Part shown: piece after piece, positions 27,335 through 35,412 of the stretch
How the letters are laid out: the number at the start of each line of letters is the position of its first letter
Numbering within the stretch: the first letter of the stretch is position 1
Assembly (NCBI GenBank): GCA_902790595.1
Contig: CADASL010000006.1
Coordinates: 1 to 64,000 of the forward strand
Source: an uncultured Bacteroidales bacterium
GTDB taxonomy: Bacteria; Bacteroidota; Bacteroidia; Bacteroidales; SZUA-534
Direction: 5' to 3'
Length of the DNA: 64,000 nucleotides
Program-made: the position numbers and the translations under genes
Notes under the pieces: model-generated
Database searches by the model: none
What the model was told of the DNA's origin: nothing
Seen by the model: only the letters and a program-made list of their open reading frames with translations

Positions 27335-27364
27335 TTTGGCGCAACCAAAACTTTCACTACCTTG
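27335..27364 (+). promoter_or_regulatory. Probable promoter of nfeD-SPFH
   Basis: TTTG at 27335-27338, a 19-base spacer and TACCTTG at 27358-27364 resemble the Bacteroides -33/-7 pair. The ATG lies 70 bases downstream at 27435. Confidence 0.4.
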
Positions 27365-27434
27365 TTTGAGTGTTTCGCCGCCGACGCAAGTGCGGTGATA
27401 CCGTGTTAAATATCAATTTTTTAAAACTACTATT

Positions 27435-27872
27435 ATGGATTTTATGAATTTGACAACCCTTCTTTTCATCATCGGGGTGCTGATGTTCATCATCGAGATT
27501 TTCACGCCGTCGTTTGTGGCGGGCTCGGTCGGCATCGGGTTCTTCTGTGCCGGTCTGGCTTCGCTTGTCACTGATTCGGCCACCTGGCTGCTCTTCATCG
27601 GCATTTGCGGCACGGCAGTCACAATGTTCGCCATCAGGCCGGTGGTGCTGCGCTGGCTCGACAAAACAGGCGCGCCAACCAATTCCGACGCAATGATTGG
27701 CCGCGTGACAAAGGCTAAAGAGCAAATCGACTGCGATTCGGGCTCAATCAGCCTTGACGGCGTTGTGTGGCAGGCACGCACGCTCGACGGTTCTGAAATT
27801 GCCGCCGGAACACCCGTCGAAGTGGTTAAAATCGACAGTATCATACTTTATGTTAAACCAAAAAACAGTTAA
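27435..27872 (+). CDS. NfeD-like membrane protein
   Basis: This 145-residue protein of the short NfeD type has two or three membrane helices (LLFIIGVLMFIIEIF and ATWLLFIGICGTAVTMF) and a C-terminal OB-fold domain (about 85-145) with the conserved MIGRVTKAKEQI and GVVWQARTLDG strands. NfeD proteins pair with SPFH/stomatin-like proteins in membrane microdomains. The SPFH gene follows after three bases, as expected. Function is membrane organisation or quality control by family analogy. Confidence 0.92.
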   Translation: MDFMNLTTLLFIIGVLMFIIEIFTPSFVAGSVGIGFFCAGLASLVTDSATWLLFIGICGTAVTMFAIRPVVLRWLDKTGAPTNSDAMIGRVTKAKEQIDCDSGSISLDGVVWQARTLDGSEIAAGTPVEVVKIDSIILYVKPKNS

Positions 27873-27875
27873 AAA

Positions 27876-28877
27876 ATGAGTGCAACATTGGTTCTGCTAT
27901 TTGTAATAGCATTGTTCGTCCTGATTTTCGCGATGGCCGGCTTCAAGGTCGTCAAACAGTCGGAAACGATGGTCGTTGAACGTTTGGGAAAATTCAATCG
28001 CCAACTATCGTCGGGCATCAACATCATTTGGCCGATTATCGACAAGCCGCGCCCGGTGAAATGGCGCTATGTGACTGAATATAACGGCACTAAGTACGTG
28101 CGTTTTGTTGACCGTCCGCGCATCGACATCCGTGAGACGGTTTACGATTTCCCGCGCCAGAACGTGATTACCAAGGATAATGTGAATCTGGAAATCAACG
28201 CATTGCTCTATTTTCAGATTATGGACCCTGTGAAGGCTGTCTATGAGATTGAGAATCTGCCCGATGCGATTGAAAAACTCACACAGACCACGCTGCGTAA
28301 CGTAATCGGTGAACTTGAACTCGACGAGACGCTCACATCGCGCGACACCATCAACACCAAACTTCGCCTTATTCTCGATGAAGCCACAAACAAGTGGGGC
28401 GTGAAGGTAAATCGTGTTGAACTTCAGGATATTAACCCGCCTGTCGAAATCCGTCAGACGATGGAAAAACAGATGCGTGCCGAGCGTGAGCGCCGTGCCA
28501 CCATCCTTGAAGCCGAAGGTCACAAAAAGGCCACCATTTTGGAAGCCGAAGGTATGCGCGATGCCGAAATCAATCAGGCACAAGGCCGCAAGCAGGCTCA
28601 GATTCTGCGTGCCGAAGCCGAAGCCGAAGCAAAAATCAAGGTTGCCGAAGCCGAAGCCAAGAGCATCCGCCTGATAAGCGAAGCCATCGACCAGAGCGCC
28701 CATTTCGACCCGGCACAATACCTGATTGCAATGAAGTACATCTCAACCTTTGAGCAACTGGCCGGCAGCAAAGACAGCAAGACCGTCTTTATGCCGTACG
28801 AAGCAACAGGTGTCTTGAGTTCGCTCGGCTCGCTGAAAGAGCTTTTTGAAGGAACCGAGAAGAAGACGAAGAAATAG
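27876..28877 (+). CDS. SPFH/band 7 domain protein (stomatin/QmcA-like)
   Basis: This 333-residue inner-membrane scaffold protein has an N-terminal membrane helix (LVLLFVIALFVLIFAMAGF) followed by the SPFH domain (about 25-200), including VVERLGKFNRQLSSGINII and VITKDNVNLEINALLYFQI. A long alanine/glutamate-rich coiled coil (about 200-265, with the ERRATILEAEG repeat) follows, then the oligomerisation tail with PAQYLIAMKYI. Family members form large rings around FtsH proteases or membrane microdomains. It is co-transcribed with nfeD and ends at a terminator. Confidence 0.94.
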   Translation: MSATLVLLFVIALFVLIFAMAGFKVVKQSETMVVERLGKFNRQLSSGINIIWPIIDKPRPVKWRYVTEYNGTKYVRFVDRPRIDIRETVYDFPRQNVITKDNVNLEINALLYFQIMDPVKAVYEIENLPDAIEKLTQTTLRNVIGELELDETLTSRDTINTKLRLILDEATNKWGVKVNRVELQDINPPVEIRQTMEKQMRAERERRATILEAEGHKKATILEAEGMRDAEINQAQGRKQAQILRAEAEAEAKIKVAEAEAKSIRLISEAIDQSAHFDPAQYLIAMKYISTFEQLAGSKDSKTVFMPYEATGVLSSLGSLKELFEGTEKKTKK

Positions 28878-28897
28878 ATTCACAACAGATTATAACA

Positions 28898-28930
28898 AAA
28901 ACGGCAACCACTCGGTTGCCGTTTTCTGTT
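28898..28930. terminator. Terminator between the SPFH gene and paaK
   Basis: AAAACGGCAACC (28898-28909) pairs with GGTTGCCGTTTT (28914-28925). Because it begins with A's and ends with T's, it can serve both converging genes. Confidence 0.88.
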
Positions 28931-28981
28931 TTATAAATAAGTGATAATAAATCTAAACTCTTACCACTTCCCTCTAACCAT

Positions 28982-30286
28982 TTATTTAAACTTTCTCTTA
29001 TCCATAACCCTCTTGGCCTTGCCTTGGCTGCGTTCGATAGTGTTCGGTGCCACAGGGCGGATGTTCGGCTGAATGCCAACAACGCTTTGGATGGCGTGAG
29101 CAATCTTTTTGCGCAGTTTTTCCATTTCGCTCATCATATCCGAATAGAACTCTTCCTTCACCTCAACATCGATGTCGAAGGTGTCGGTGTTGTTTACGCG
29201 GTCAACGGTGATAAAGAAGTGCGGCTCAACCTCTTTCAGTGTGCAGAGCACAGCCTCAACCTGCGACGGGAATACGTTCACGCCGCGGATGATAAGCATA
29301 TCGTCGGTGCGGGCAAGGATGCGCGACATTTTGGCCAGTGTGCGGCCGCAGGCGCAGCGCTCGTGTGTGATGCTGGTAATATCGCGGGTGCGGAAGCGGA
29401 TGAGCGGCATTCCCTCTTTGTTGAGCGTGGTGAAAACCAACTCGCCCTCTTGTCCGTCGGGCAGAACCTCGCCCGTTTCGGGGTTGATGATTTCGGGGTA
29501 GAAAAGGTCCTCGCTCAGGTGGGTGCCGTTCTGGCACTCGCACTCAAATCCGACGCCAGGGCCCGAAATCTCGGTCAGGCCGTAGATGTCGTAAGCCTTG
29601 ATTCCCAGTCGGTATTCAATCTCTTTGCGCATTTCCTCGGTCCACGGCTCGGCGCCGAAGATGCCCACTTTCAGTTTTATCTCGTTGCGCGGAATGCCCG
29701 ATTTCTCAAGCGATTCCGACAGATAGAGCGCGTATGACGGTGTGCAGGCCAAGGCGGTTGTGCCAAGGTCGTGCATAAGCAGCAGCTGCTTCTCGGTGTT
29801 TCCTGCCGATGTTGGGATGGTGACGGCACCAATGTTCATACTGGCATCGTGAGCGCCAAGGCCGCCAGTGAACAGTCCGTAGCCGTACGAAACCTGAATC
29901 ACGTCGTCCTTGCCAAGGCCGTAAGCCGTCAGGCAGCGGGCGCCCGCTTCGGCCCAGTCGGCAATGTCGTTACGGGTGTAGCCAACCACAATCGGCTTGC
30001 CCGTGGTTCCCGACGAAGCGTGAATCTTCACAATGTCCGACAGCGGCGAACTCAACAGCCCCCACGGATAGTAGTCGCGCAGGTCTTTCTTCGAAGTGAA
30101 CGGCAGTTTGCAAATGTCGTCAATCGATTGAATGTCAGAAGGTTTGACGCCTGCGGCCTGCATACGCTCGCGGTATGGCTGGCAGTTGTGATAGACGCGG
30201 TCAACCACCCGTTTCAGGCGTTCGGTTTGCAGGGCACGCATCTCGGTGCGTTCCATACACTCTATTCGTTGGTTCCAATATCCCAT
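28982..30286 (-). CDS. paaK: Phenylacetate-CoA ligase family enzyme
   Basis: This 434-residue ANL-superfamily enzyme activates aryl acids such as phenylacetate or indoleacetate with ATP and CoA. The ATP loop is HASSGTTGKPIVVGYT near residue 90. The adenylation motif YGLTEISGPG lies near 235, the FRTRDIT hinge near 300, and the C-terminal RGVNVFPSQVE and GKAKRVMDKR lysine region completes it. It is the third gene after iorA and iorB in the same direction, with a 10-base gap to iorB. The context suggests that it acts with the 2-oxoacid oxidoreductase: either the oxidoreductase makes aryl-CoA directly and the ligase runs in reverse to yield ATP, or it reactivates free acids. Confidence 0.92.
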   Translation of the reverse strand: MGYWNQRIECMERTEMRALQTERLKRVVDRVYHNCQPYRERMQAAGVKPSDIQSIDDICKLPFTSKKDLRDYYPWGLLSSPLSDIVKIHASSGTTGKPIVVGYTRNDIADWAEAGARCLTAYGLGKDDVIQVSYGYGLFTGGLGAHDASMNIGAVTIPTSAGNTEKQLLLMHDLGTTALACTPSYALYLSESLEKSGIPRNEIKLKVGIFGAEPWTEEMRKEIEYRLGIKAYDIYGLTEISGPGVGFECECQNGTHLSEDLFYPEIINPETGEVLPDGQEGELVFTTLNKEGMPLIRFRTRDITSITHERCACGRTLAKMSRILARTDDMLIIRGVNVFPSQVEAVLCTLKEVEPHFFITVDRVNNTDTFDIDVEVKEEFYSDMMSEMEKLRKKIAHAIQSVVGIQPNIRPVAPNTIERSQGKAKRVMDKRKFK

Positions 30287-30296
30287 AACGATTTGA

Positions 30297-30863
30297 TTAT
30301 TTAGTAGTTGCGTAAAATGCTTTTATGTTCAAATCAACCACTTCCTGGCCTTTTGAGCCGAACAGGTTGCCAATGGCCCACTCAAAATCGGCGTTGCTAA
30401 TGCCAATGAACCGCGCTGCGGCGCCCAGCATCACAATGTTGTACGATTTTGGGTTGCCCAATTCGTTGGCAATCTTTGTGGCATCAACAAACACCACGTT
30501 TTCGGCCGATTTGCGAATGGTGTCCATCACTTTCTGCTCATCGGGGTAGTTGCCAATGTTTTTGAACGGTTCGTCGGAAGTTACAATTGCGCCATCTTTC
30601 TTCAGATAAGGCAGATAGCGAAGCGACTCGAGCGGCTCAACCGACAGAATCAGGTCGGCCTGGCCCATTGGAATCAGGTCAGAGAAGATTTGGCCGTCGG
30701 CAATGCGCAGGTGAGTCTGCACCTCGCCGCCGCGTTGGCTCATTCCGTGCACCTCGGCCTGCTTAATGTTCAGCCCCGCGTGCATTGCAGCCATATCCAG
30801 AATTGTGGCAATGGTCAGAATTCCCTGTCCGCCAACGCCTGCAATTATTATGTTTCTTTCCAT
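30297..30863 (-). CDS. iorB: Indolepyruvate oxidoreductase subunit beta
   Basis: This 188-residue gamma-domain subunit of the pyruvate:ferredoxin oxidoreductase superfamily pairs with IorA. The start MERNIIIAGVGGQGILTIAT (ATG at 30863) is the diagnostic opening; a longer frame to 30944 begins in repeat sequence and is rejected. EVHGMSQRGGEVQTHLRI is the second family mark. It catalyses oxidative decarboxylation of aryl pyruvates to aryl-acetyl-CoA. It is separated from iorA by about 150 bases of repeat-rich sequence and is followed by paaK. Confidence 0.94.
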   Translation of the reverse strand: MERNIIIAGVGGQGILTIATILDMAAMHAGLNIKQAEVHGMSQRGGEVQTHLRIADGQIFSDLIPMGQADLILSVEPLESLRYLPYLKKDGAIVTSDEPFKNIGNYPDEQKVMDTIRKSAENVVFVDATKIANELGNPKSYNIVMLGAAARFIGISNADFEWAIGNLFGSKGQEVVDLNIKAFYATTK

Positions 30864-31012
30864 ATACTTACGATTTTTGATTTTCGATTTTTGATTTTTG
30901 AACGCAGATTTGACTGATTTTTCACAGATTCTCGGACGCGGCACGCCACGTCCCTACAATATTTAATCAGCCTTCACTTTTCAATTTTAAATTTTCAATT
31001 TTAAATTGACCA
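30864..31012. repeat. Repeat-rich spacer between iorA and iorB
   Basis: It contains ATTTTTGATTTTCGATTTTTG-like repeats near 30870-30900, an ACGCAGATT/CACAGATT pair, a palindrome at 30934-30953 (GGACG and CGTCC arms) and a TCAATTTTAAATTT direct repeat near 30977-31005. No gene is seen. Confidence 0.65.
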
Positions 31013-32605
31013 TCACTTTTTCGCCGCTTTCTTCTTCCGTGCCAGTGTCTGCATACACTCGCGCTGTGCAAGAATCACCGAAACGCCCTTGTAATCAATC
31101 TCTTTCTTAATGATTTCGATATTCTGCTCAAGGCGCGGTTTGACGGGGACAATCGTCACAATGTGCTCAGGCTCAACGCCAAGGCCCTTGCAGATATCCA
31201 CCATCTTGTTGGTTCCTGCCGAGTCCTGACCGCCAGTCATTGCGGTTGTCGAATTGTCTGAAATAATGATAGTTACCTGCACGTTGTCGTTAACGCAGTC
31301 GAGCAGGCCCGTCATTCCCGAATGGGTGAATGTTGAGTCACCAATGACGGCCACAGCAGGGTGCACGCCCGATTCGGCGGCGCCTTTGGCCATTGTTATC
31401 GACGCGCCCATATCAACACACGAGTTGATTGCCGAGTAGGGGGGTAGAGCGCCGAGAGTGTAGCAGCCAATGTCGCCGAACACGCATTTGTTCGGATAAT
31501 TGGCCAGAACGCTGTTCAGTTCCTCGTAAAGGTCGCGGTGGCTGCAGCCCACGCAGAGTGCAGGCGGGCGGTTCACCATAATGTCGGGAACAGGCTGACC
31601 CACAACGGGTTTCACGCCAAGTGCGGGTGCCACGGCGTCGGGCGAGAGTTCGCCCATTCGCGGCAGAGCGCCGTCAAGGCGGCCACGGAATTTCTTGTTG
31701 TCAGAGAATCCGCGAAGCAGTTCCTCGTAAATCGGGTAACCTTCCTCAACTATCAGAATATCATCGTATTTATCGATAAACGACTGCACCATATCTTTGG
31801 GCAGCGGATATTGCGAAATCTTGAGAACGGGCAACTCAAGGTTGTTGGTCTTGCAGACTTCCATCACGTAGTTGTAGCCAATGCCGAAGGCGATAACGGC
31901 CTTCTTGCCCTTGCCCTCGACAACCTTGTTGAACGGCGACGCGGCCGACGATTTCTCGATTGCCGTCTGCTTGTCAATCAGCCCTGCGTAGTTCTTTTTG
32001 GCGATTGCAGGCAGCAGAATCCACTGACGCGTGTTCACGTCGGGGTTGAAGGCGTTTTGGTCGCGCATCGCTTTGCGCTCAATAACGGCGCGCGAGTGCG
32101 ACATACGTGTTGTAAGGCGCAGAACAACAGGTAGTTTCACAGATTCCGACAGGTCCAGACCAAAGCGGACAGCGTCGTAGGCTTCCTGTTGGGTTGCGGG
32201 CTCAAGCAGCGGCAGCATCGCAAAGCGACCGTAGGCGCGCGAGTCCTGCTCGTCTTGCGAAGAGTGCATCGACGGGTCGTCGGCAACAACCAGAATCAGG
32301 CCGCCGTTGACGCCCGTAATGGCCGAGTTCATAAACGGGTCGGCGCAGACGTTCAGGCCCACGTGCTTCATACACACAATGCTGCGCTTGCCCGCAAACG
32401 ACATTCCGAGCGCGGCTTCGTAGGCCGTCTTCTCATTGGCCGCCCATTTCGAGCGGATTTTGCGGCTCTGTGCGTCTTTCGATTTCTGAATGAATTCTGT
32501 TATTTCTGTCGACGGCGTGCCAGGATAGGCGTAAACGCCAGAAATGCCCGCATCGATTGCACCCACGGCAACCGCTTCGGCACCTAATAGTAACTGCTTG
32601 TCCAT
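31013..32605 (-). CDS. iorA: Indolepyruvate oxidoreductase subunit alpha, without ferredoxin domain
   Basis: This 530-residue catalytic subunit oxidises aryl 2-oxoacids such as indolepyruvate with thiamine diphosphate and CoA. The N-terminal domain holds GVYAYPGTPSTEITEFI. LCVGCSHRDLYEEL and the ThDP motif VIGDSTFTHSG (near residue 430) with DNSTTAMTGGQ follow. Archaeal IorA ends in a domain binding two 4Fe-4S clusters, but here the protein stops with a basic tail (RKKKAAKK) and has no CxxCxxC set. Electrons must therefore leave by another route. The ATG at 32605 is preferred to a TTG at 32620. It is the first gene of iorA-iorB-paaK. Confidence 0.93.
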   Translation of the reverse strand: MDKQLLLGAEAVAVGAIDAGISGVYAYPGTPSTEITEFIQKSKDAQSRKIRSKWAANEKTAYEAALGMSFAGKRSIVCMKHVGLNVCADPFMNSAITGVNGGLILVVADDPSMHSSQDEQDSRAYGRFAMLPLLEPATQQEAYDAVRFGLDLSESVKLPVVLRLTTRMSHSRAVIERKAMRDQNAFNPDVNTRQWILLPAIAKKNYAGLIDKQTAIEKSSAASPFNKVVEGKGKKAVIAFGIGYNYVMEVCKTNNLELPVLKISQYPLPKDMVQSFIDKYDDILIVEEGYPIYEELLRGFSDNKKFRGRLDGALPRMGELSPDAVAPALGVKPVVGQPVPDIMVNRPPALCVGCSHRDLYEELNSVLANYPNKCVFGDIGCYTLGALPPYSAINSCVDMGASITMAKGAAESGVHPAVAVIGDSTFTHSGMTGLLDCVNDNVQVTIIISDNSTTAMTGGQDSAGTNKMVDICKGLGVEPEHIVTIVPVKPRLEQNIEIIKKEIDYKGVSVILAQRECMQTLARKKKAAKK

Positions 32606-32691
32606 TTTATTGTAATTCAAATTGATATGTTCAAAAACTTTTGAAATTGGCCAGCCAGCAAAGTGCCATCGCAGCCAATTTCACAATTCCG

Positions 32692-32699
32692 CAAAACTA
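32692..32699 (-). promoter_or_regulatory. -7 element of the iorA operon
   Basis: On the minus strand TAGTTTTG matches TAnnTTTG, 87 bases before the ATG at 32605. No clear -33 partner is visible. Confidence 0.4.
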
Positions 32700-32841
32700 A
32701 CTTTTATTTGTTATAGGTGTACCCGCCGCGGCTTTTTACGTGAATTACGGAATGGGGGCGGGGAAGGGGCAATAAAGTACGTTCCGCACACCTAATTAAT
32801 AAAATTTCATAAAACTTTTTTGCCGATACGGGGAGTAGGTA

Positions 32842-32873
32842 TTGGCCGTTAGCACAAAAAAACTCTATATTTG
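32842..32873 (+). promoter_or_regulatory. Promoter of the SOD gene
   Basis: TTGG at 32842-32845, a 20-base spacer and TATATTTG at 32866-32873 fit the Bacteroides consensus. The ATG follows 23 bases later. Confidence 0.6.
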
Positions 32874-32896
32874 TTTCATTCAAAAAACAACGAGTT

Positions 32897-33481
32897 ATGA
32901 AGATTCAAATGCCAGAATTGCCGTATGCTGACACTCGGTTGGAGCCGGTTATCAGCCGCGAAACTGTTGAGTATCACTATTTCAAGCACCTTCAGGGTTA
33001 TGTGAACGCCCTATCGATGCTTGTGCAGGGCACCGAGTTCGAGGGAAATAGCGTTGAGGACATCATCAAGAAGGCCCCCGACGGCCCCATCTTCAACAAT
33101 GCCGGGCAGATTTTCAACCACGTGTTCTACTTTATGCAGCTGAGCCGTCCGCACGACGATGGCGCACCAAGTGGCCGCCTGGCCGAGCTCATCAACGCCT
33201 CGTTCGGCAGTTTCGACGAGTTCAAGCAGCAGTTTGCGCAGGCCGCCACATCGCTGTTTGGTTCGGGTTGGGTTTGGCTGTCGCAGGACAAGGGCGGCAA
33301 GCTGGTGATTACCAAAGAGTCGAATGCCGGATGTCCGTTGCGCAGCGGCTTGAATCCGCTTTTTGTCGTCGATGTGTGGGAGCACGCTTACTACATCGAC
33401 TATCGCAACCGCCGCGCCGATTATGTGGCCGGCTTGTGGCGCATTGTGAACTGGGAAACCGTGGGCGGACGGCTGAAATAG
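32897..33481 (+). CDS. sodB: Iron-type (possibly cambialistic) superoxide dismutase
   Basis: This 194-residue SOD converts superoxide to O2 and H2O2 in the cytoplasm. Metal ligands are H27, H75 (in NAGQIFNHVFYF), D159 and H163 (in VVDVWEHAYY). Gln71 occupies the place of the outer-sphere glutamine of Fe-SODs, and the NAG segment at 143-145 also follows the Fe-type pattern. The related Bacteroides and Porphyromonas enzymes work with Fe or Mn. It is a single gene with its own promoter and terminator. With the flavodiiron protein it forms the oxygen defence seen in this window. Confidence 0.95.
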   Translation: MKIQMPELPYADTRLEPVISRETVEYHYFKHLQGYVNALSMLVQGTEFEGNSVEDIIKKAPDGPIFNNAGQIFNHVFYFMQLSRPHDDGAPSGRLAELINASFGSFDEFKQQFAQAATSLFGSGWVWLSQDKGGKLVITKESNAGCPLRSGLNPLFVVDVWEHAYYIDYRNRRADYVAGLWRIVNWETVGGRLK

Positions 33482-33504
33482 GATAGGAGTGAGCATTATA
33501 AAAA

Positions 33505-33536
33505 CAAAAGCCCGACCAACCGGCCGGGCTTTTTTG
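33505..33536. terminator. Bidirectional terminator between the SOD and GH43 genes
   Basis: AAAGCCCG (33507-33514) pairs with CGGGCTTT (33525-33532), with A-rich and T-rich flanks, between two converging genes. Confidence 0.85.
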
Positions 33537-33552
33537 TGCGTGTTATCTGCAA

Positions 33553-35232
33553 TCAATCGTCGAACGTGAAAACAAAGTCCTTGAGTGTGCAGAGCGATTT
33601 CTCTTTGGTGTCAGATTTGAAAACAAAGTAGATGGCGTGCTTGCCAGCGAGGTAATTCGCTACGGCATCGTTTGATATGCCTATGGCCACATCCCAGTCA
33701 GCTTTCTCCCAGCTGCCATTAATCTTCGTCTCGCCAATCTTCTTTCCGCCTTGCGAGGTCCAGGGACGGTCGAGCATAATCTCGATGGTGCCGTCGATTC
33801 CTTCAGGAATAAGCCGCAAAACGAGCAGCAGATTGCCTTTGTTGGCCAGACGGTCGGCCTCAAAGTTGAAGTATTTATAGCCCACAATCGAGCCGTCGGT
33901 GTTGTTCACCACCGGGTTGGTGTTGTTGCGCAGTTCGTAGGGCGCTTCAAACTTGTCGCTGTCGCCGTAGGTGGCGGCCACATACGAGCCGTAGAACGTG
34001 TTGTTCGGCCAGGTGTGTACGGCGGGTTTCGGGCCTGTGTACCAGCAGGCTATGCCGGCCGAGTGGCGCTCGAAGGGGTCGAGACCGTTGAGTGCGAAAC
34101 CTTCCGATGTGTACTCGCCCTCGCTGATGACAACCTTGCCGCCCTTGCCTTCCTCAACCTCAACGCTGATGGGTGCAACCATTGCCTGGCGGGCGTACTC
34201 GTTGAGTCCACTTTGGCGATGGTAGAAGACGTACCACTGACCGTTAATTTCGCAGATGCTGCCGTGGGTGTTGCCGTCGATGGTGGCCGAAGCGATGGTG
34301 TCGCCCTGCTCGTTCACCTCGCGGCCGCGGCCGTCGATAATGGTGCCGCCGTAGGTCCAGGGGCCAAGCGGATTATCGCCGTAAGCGTAAGCCAGAGTGT
34401 AGTTCGACACCGGCAGGCCAAACTCGCCGTCTTTGGTGAAACGGCTGTAGATGAACACATATTTGTCTTTTATCTTGCGGATTGACGATGCCTCGAAGAA
34501 GCTGAAAACGCCCTCCTGCATACGTCCCGAAACCATATCTTCGACAATCTTCGTTCCCGGCTTCACGGTTGCCATTGTGGCCGGGTCGAGCTCGGCGGCA
34601 TACGAGCGGTTGAAGCCCCAGTAGCCGTAAATCTTGCCGTCGTCGTCGACAAACACTGCCGGGTCGAATGCCAGAACGCCGTCGTTCACATTCGGGTTTT
34701 GTTTGTCCCAGTTGCAGACCTCAAACGGGCCGTCGGGGCGCGAGCTTTTGCACACCATTCCGTTGCGGCCGCCGGCCTGGTTGTTGGGGTAGAGGTAGTA
34801 GGTCTTTGTGCCGTCGGCTGCGGTAACCAGCGTAACGTCGGGTGCAAAAAGTACGTCGGCAATGCCGTCGGGGCTCAGGATCTCGCCGTTGGCATTCTTG
34901 TTCACGCTGAAAATCTCGCCGTCGTAGCGCCAGTGCATAAGGTCGTTGACCGATGCCGACCAAACCACCAGCTCGCGGCCGCAGTAGTCGGTCAGGCGGC
35001 TGTCGTGCGAGCCGTAGATATAGACGCGCTGCTGTCCCGGATTGTCGGGGTCCTCAAAAACGTATGGTTCGCCGTCGGGGATGTGCTCCCAGAGCGGCAG
35101 AAACGGGTTGCCGGGCATTGCCGGAGCCTTGTCGGCGATGGCTGGCGCTTGGTTTGAGCACGATGTGAAGAACGATGCGCCGCAAATGGCCACAAGTCCT
35201 AAAATACTGTTACGTAGTGTGTTGTGTTTCAT
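33553..35232 (-). CDS. Glycoside hydrolase family 43 lipoprotein
   Basis: This 559-residue surface or periplasmic lipoprotein has a lipobox at residues 21-25 (FTSC, lipidated Cys25). The five-bladed beta-propeller of GH43 spans about 45-390. Landmarks are GEPYVFEDPDNPG with VYIYGSHD, LFAPDVTLV (the aspartate that tunes the acid), FSFFEASSI (probable general-acid glutamate) and DGNTHGSICEI. The last 130 residues form a CBM6-like beta-sandwich (YKYFNFEADRLANKGN, ending FVFTFDD). GH43 enzymes remove arabinose, xylose or galactose from plant or host glycans. No SusC/SusD pair lies nearby, so the target polysaccharide is unknown. Confidence 0.9.
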   Translation of the reverse strand: MKHNTLRNSILGLVAICGASFFTSCSNQAPAIADKAPAMPGNPFLPLWEHIPDGEPYVFEDPDNPGQQRVYIYGSHDSRLTDYCGRELVVWSASVNDLMHWRYDGEIFSVNKNANGEILSPDGIADVLFAPDVTLVTAADGTKTYYLYPNNQAGGRNGMVCKSSRPDGPFEVCNWDKQNPNVNDGVLAFDPAVFVDDDGKIYGYWGFNRSYAAELDPATMATVKPGTKIVEDMVSGRMQEGVFSFFEASSIRKIKDKYVFIYSRFTKDGEFGLPVSNYTLAYAYGDNPLGPWTYGGTIIDGRGREVNEQGDTIASATIDGNTHGSICEINGQWYVFYHRQSGLNEYARQAMVAPISVEVEEGKGGKVVISEGEYTSEGFALNGLDPFERHSAGIACWYTGPKPAVHTWPNNTFYGSYVAATYGDSDKFEAPYELRNNTNPVVNNTDGSIVGYKYFNFEADRLANKGNLLLVLRLIPEGIDGTIEIMLDRPWTSQGGKKIGETKINGSWEKADWDVAIGISNDAVANYLAGKHAIYFVFKSDTKEKSLCTLKDFVFTFDD

Positions 35233-35345
35233 TCTTGTAGATATTTTAAGTTGCTTTTTCAGAAATAGGTTGGCAATTTAATGTTTTTAAATGTTGCCGA
35301 AAGCAAAATCGTGCAAAAAAAAGTAGTTTTTACTCTTATCGAAAC

Positions 35346-35386
35346 TGCAAAACAAAACACCACCCAACTTTCGCCGGATGGTGTTT
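35346..35386 (-). terminator. Terminator of the giant mosaic gene
   Basis: AAACACCA (35355-35362) pairs with TGGTGTTT (35379-35386). On the minus strand it is followed by GTTTTGTTTT. It lies 27 bases beyond the stop at 35413. Confidence 0.65.
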
Positions 35387-35412
35387 GACTTTCATAATCT
35401 CTATTTCAAAAA

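Larger units (their letters stand above)
27027..27434. other. 408-base gap with an inverted repeat and a promoter
   Basis: No gene is seen here. The gap holds an imperfect inverted repeat (27190-27279) made of CCACGGAGAA-type words and, nearer the right end, the promoter of the nfeD gene. Confidence 0.7.

Noticed and set aside
30864..30944. N-terminal extension of iorB
   Set aside because: It is built of repeat and palindrome sequence; the MERNIIIAGVGGQG start at 30863 is the family start.
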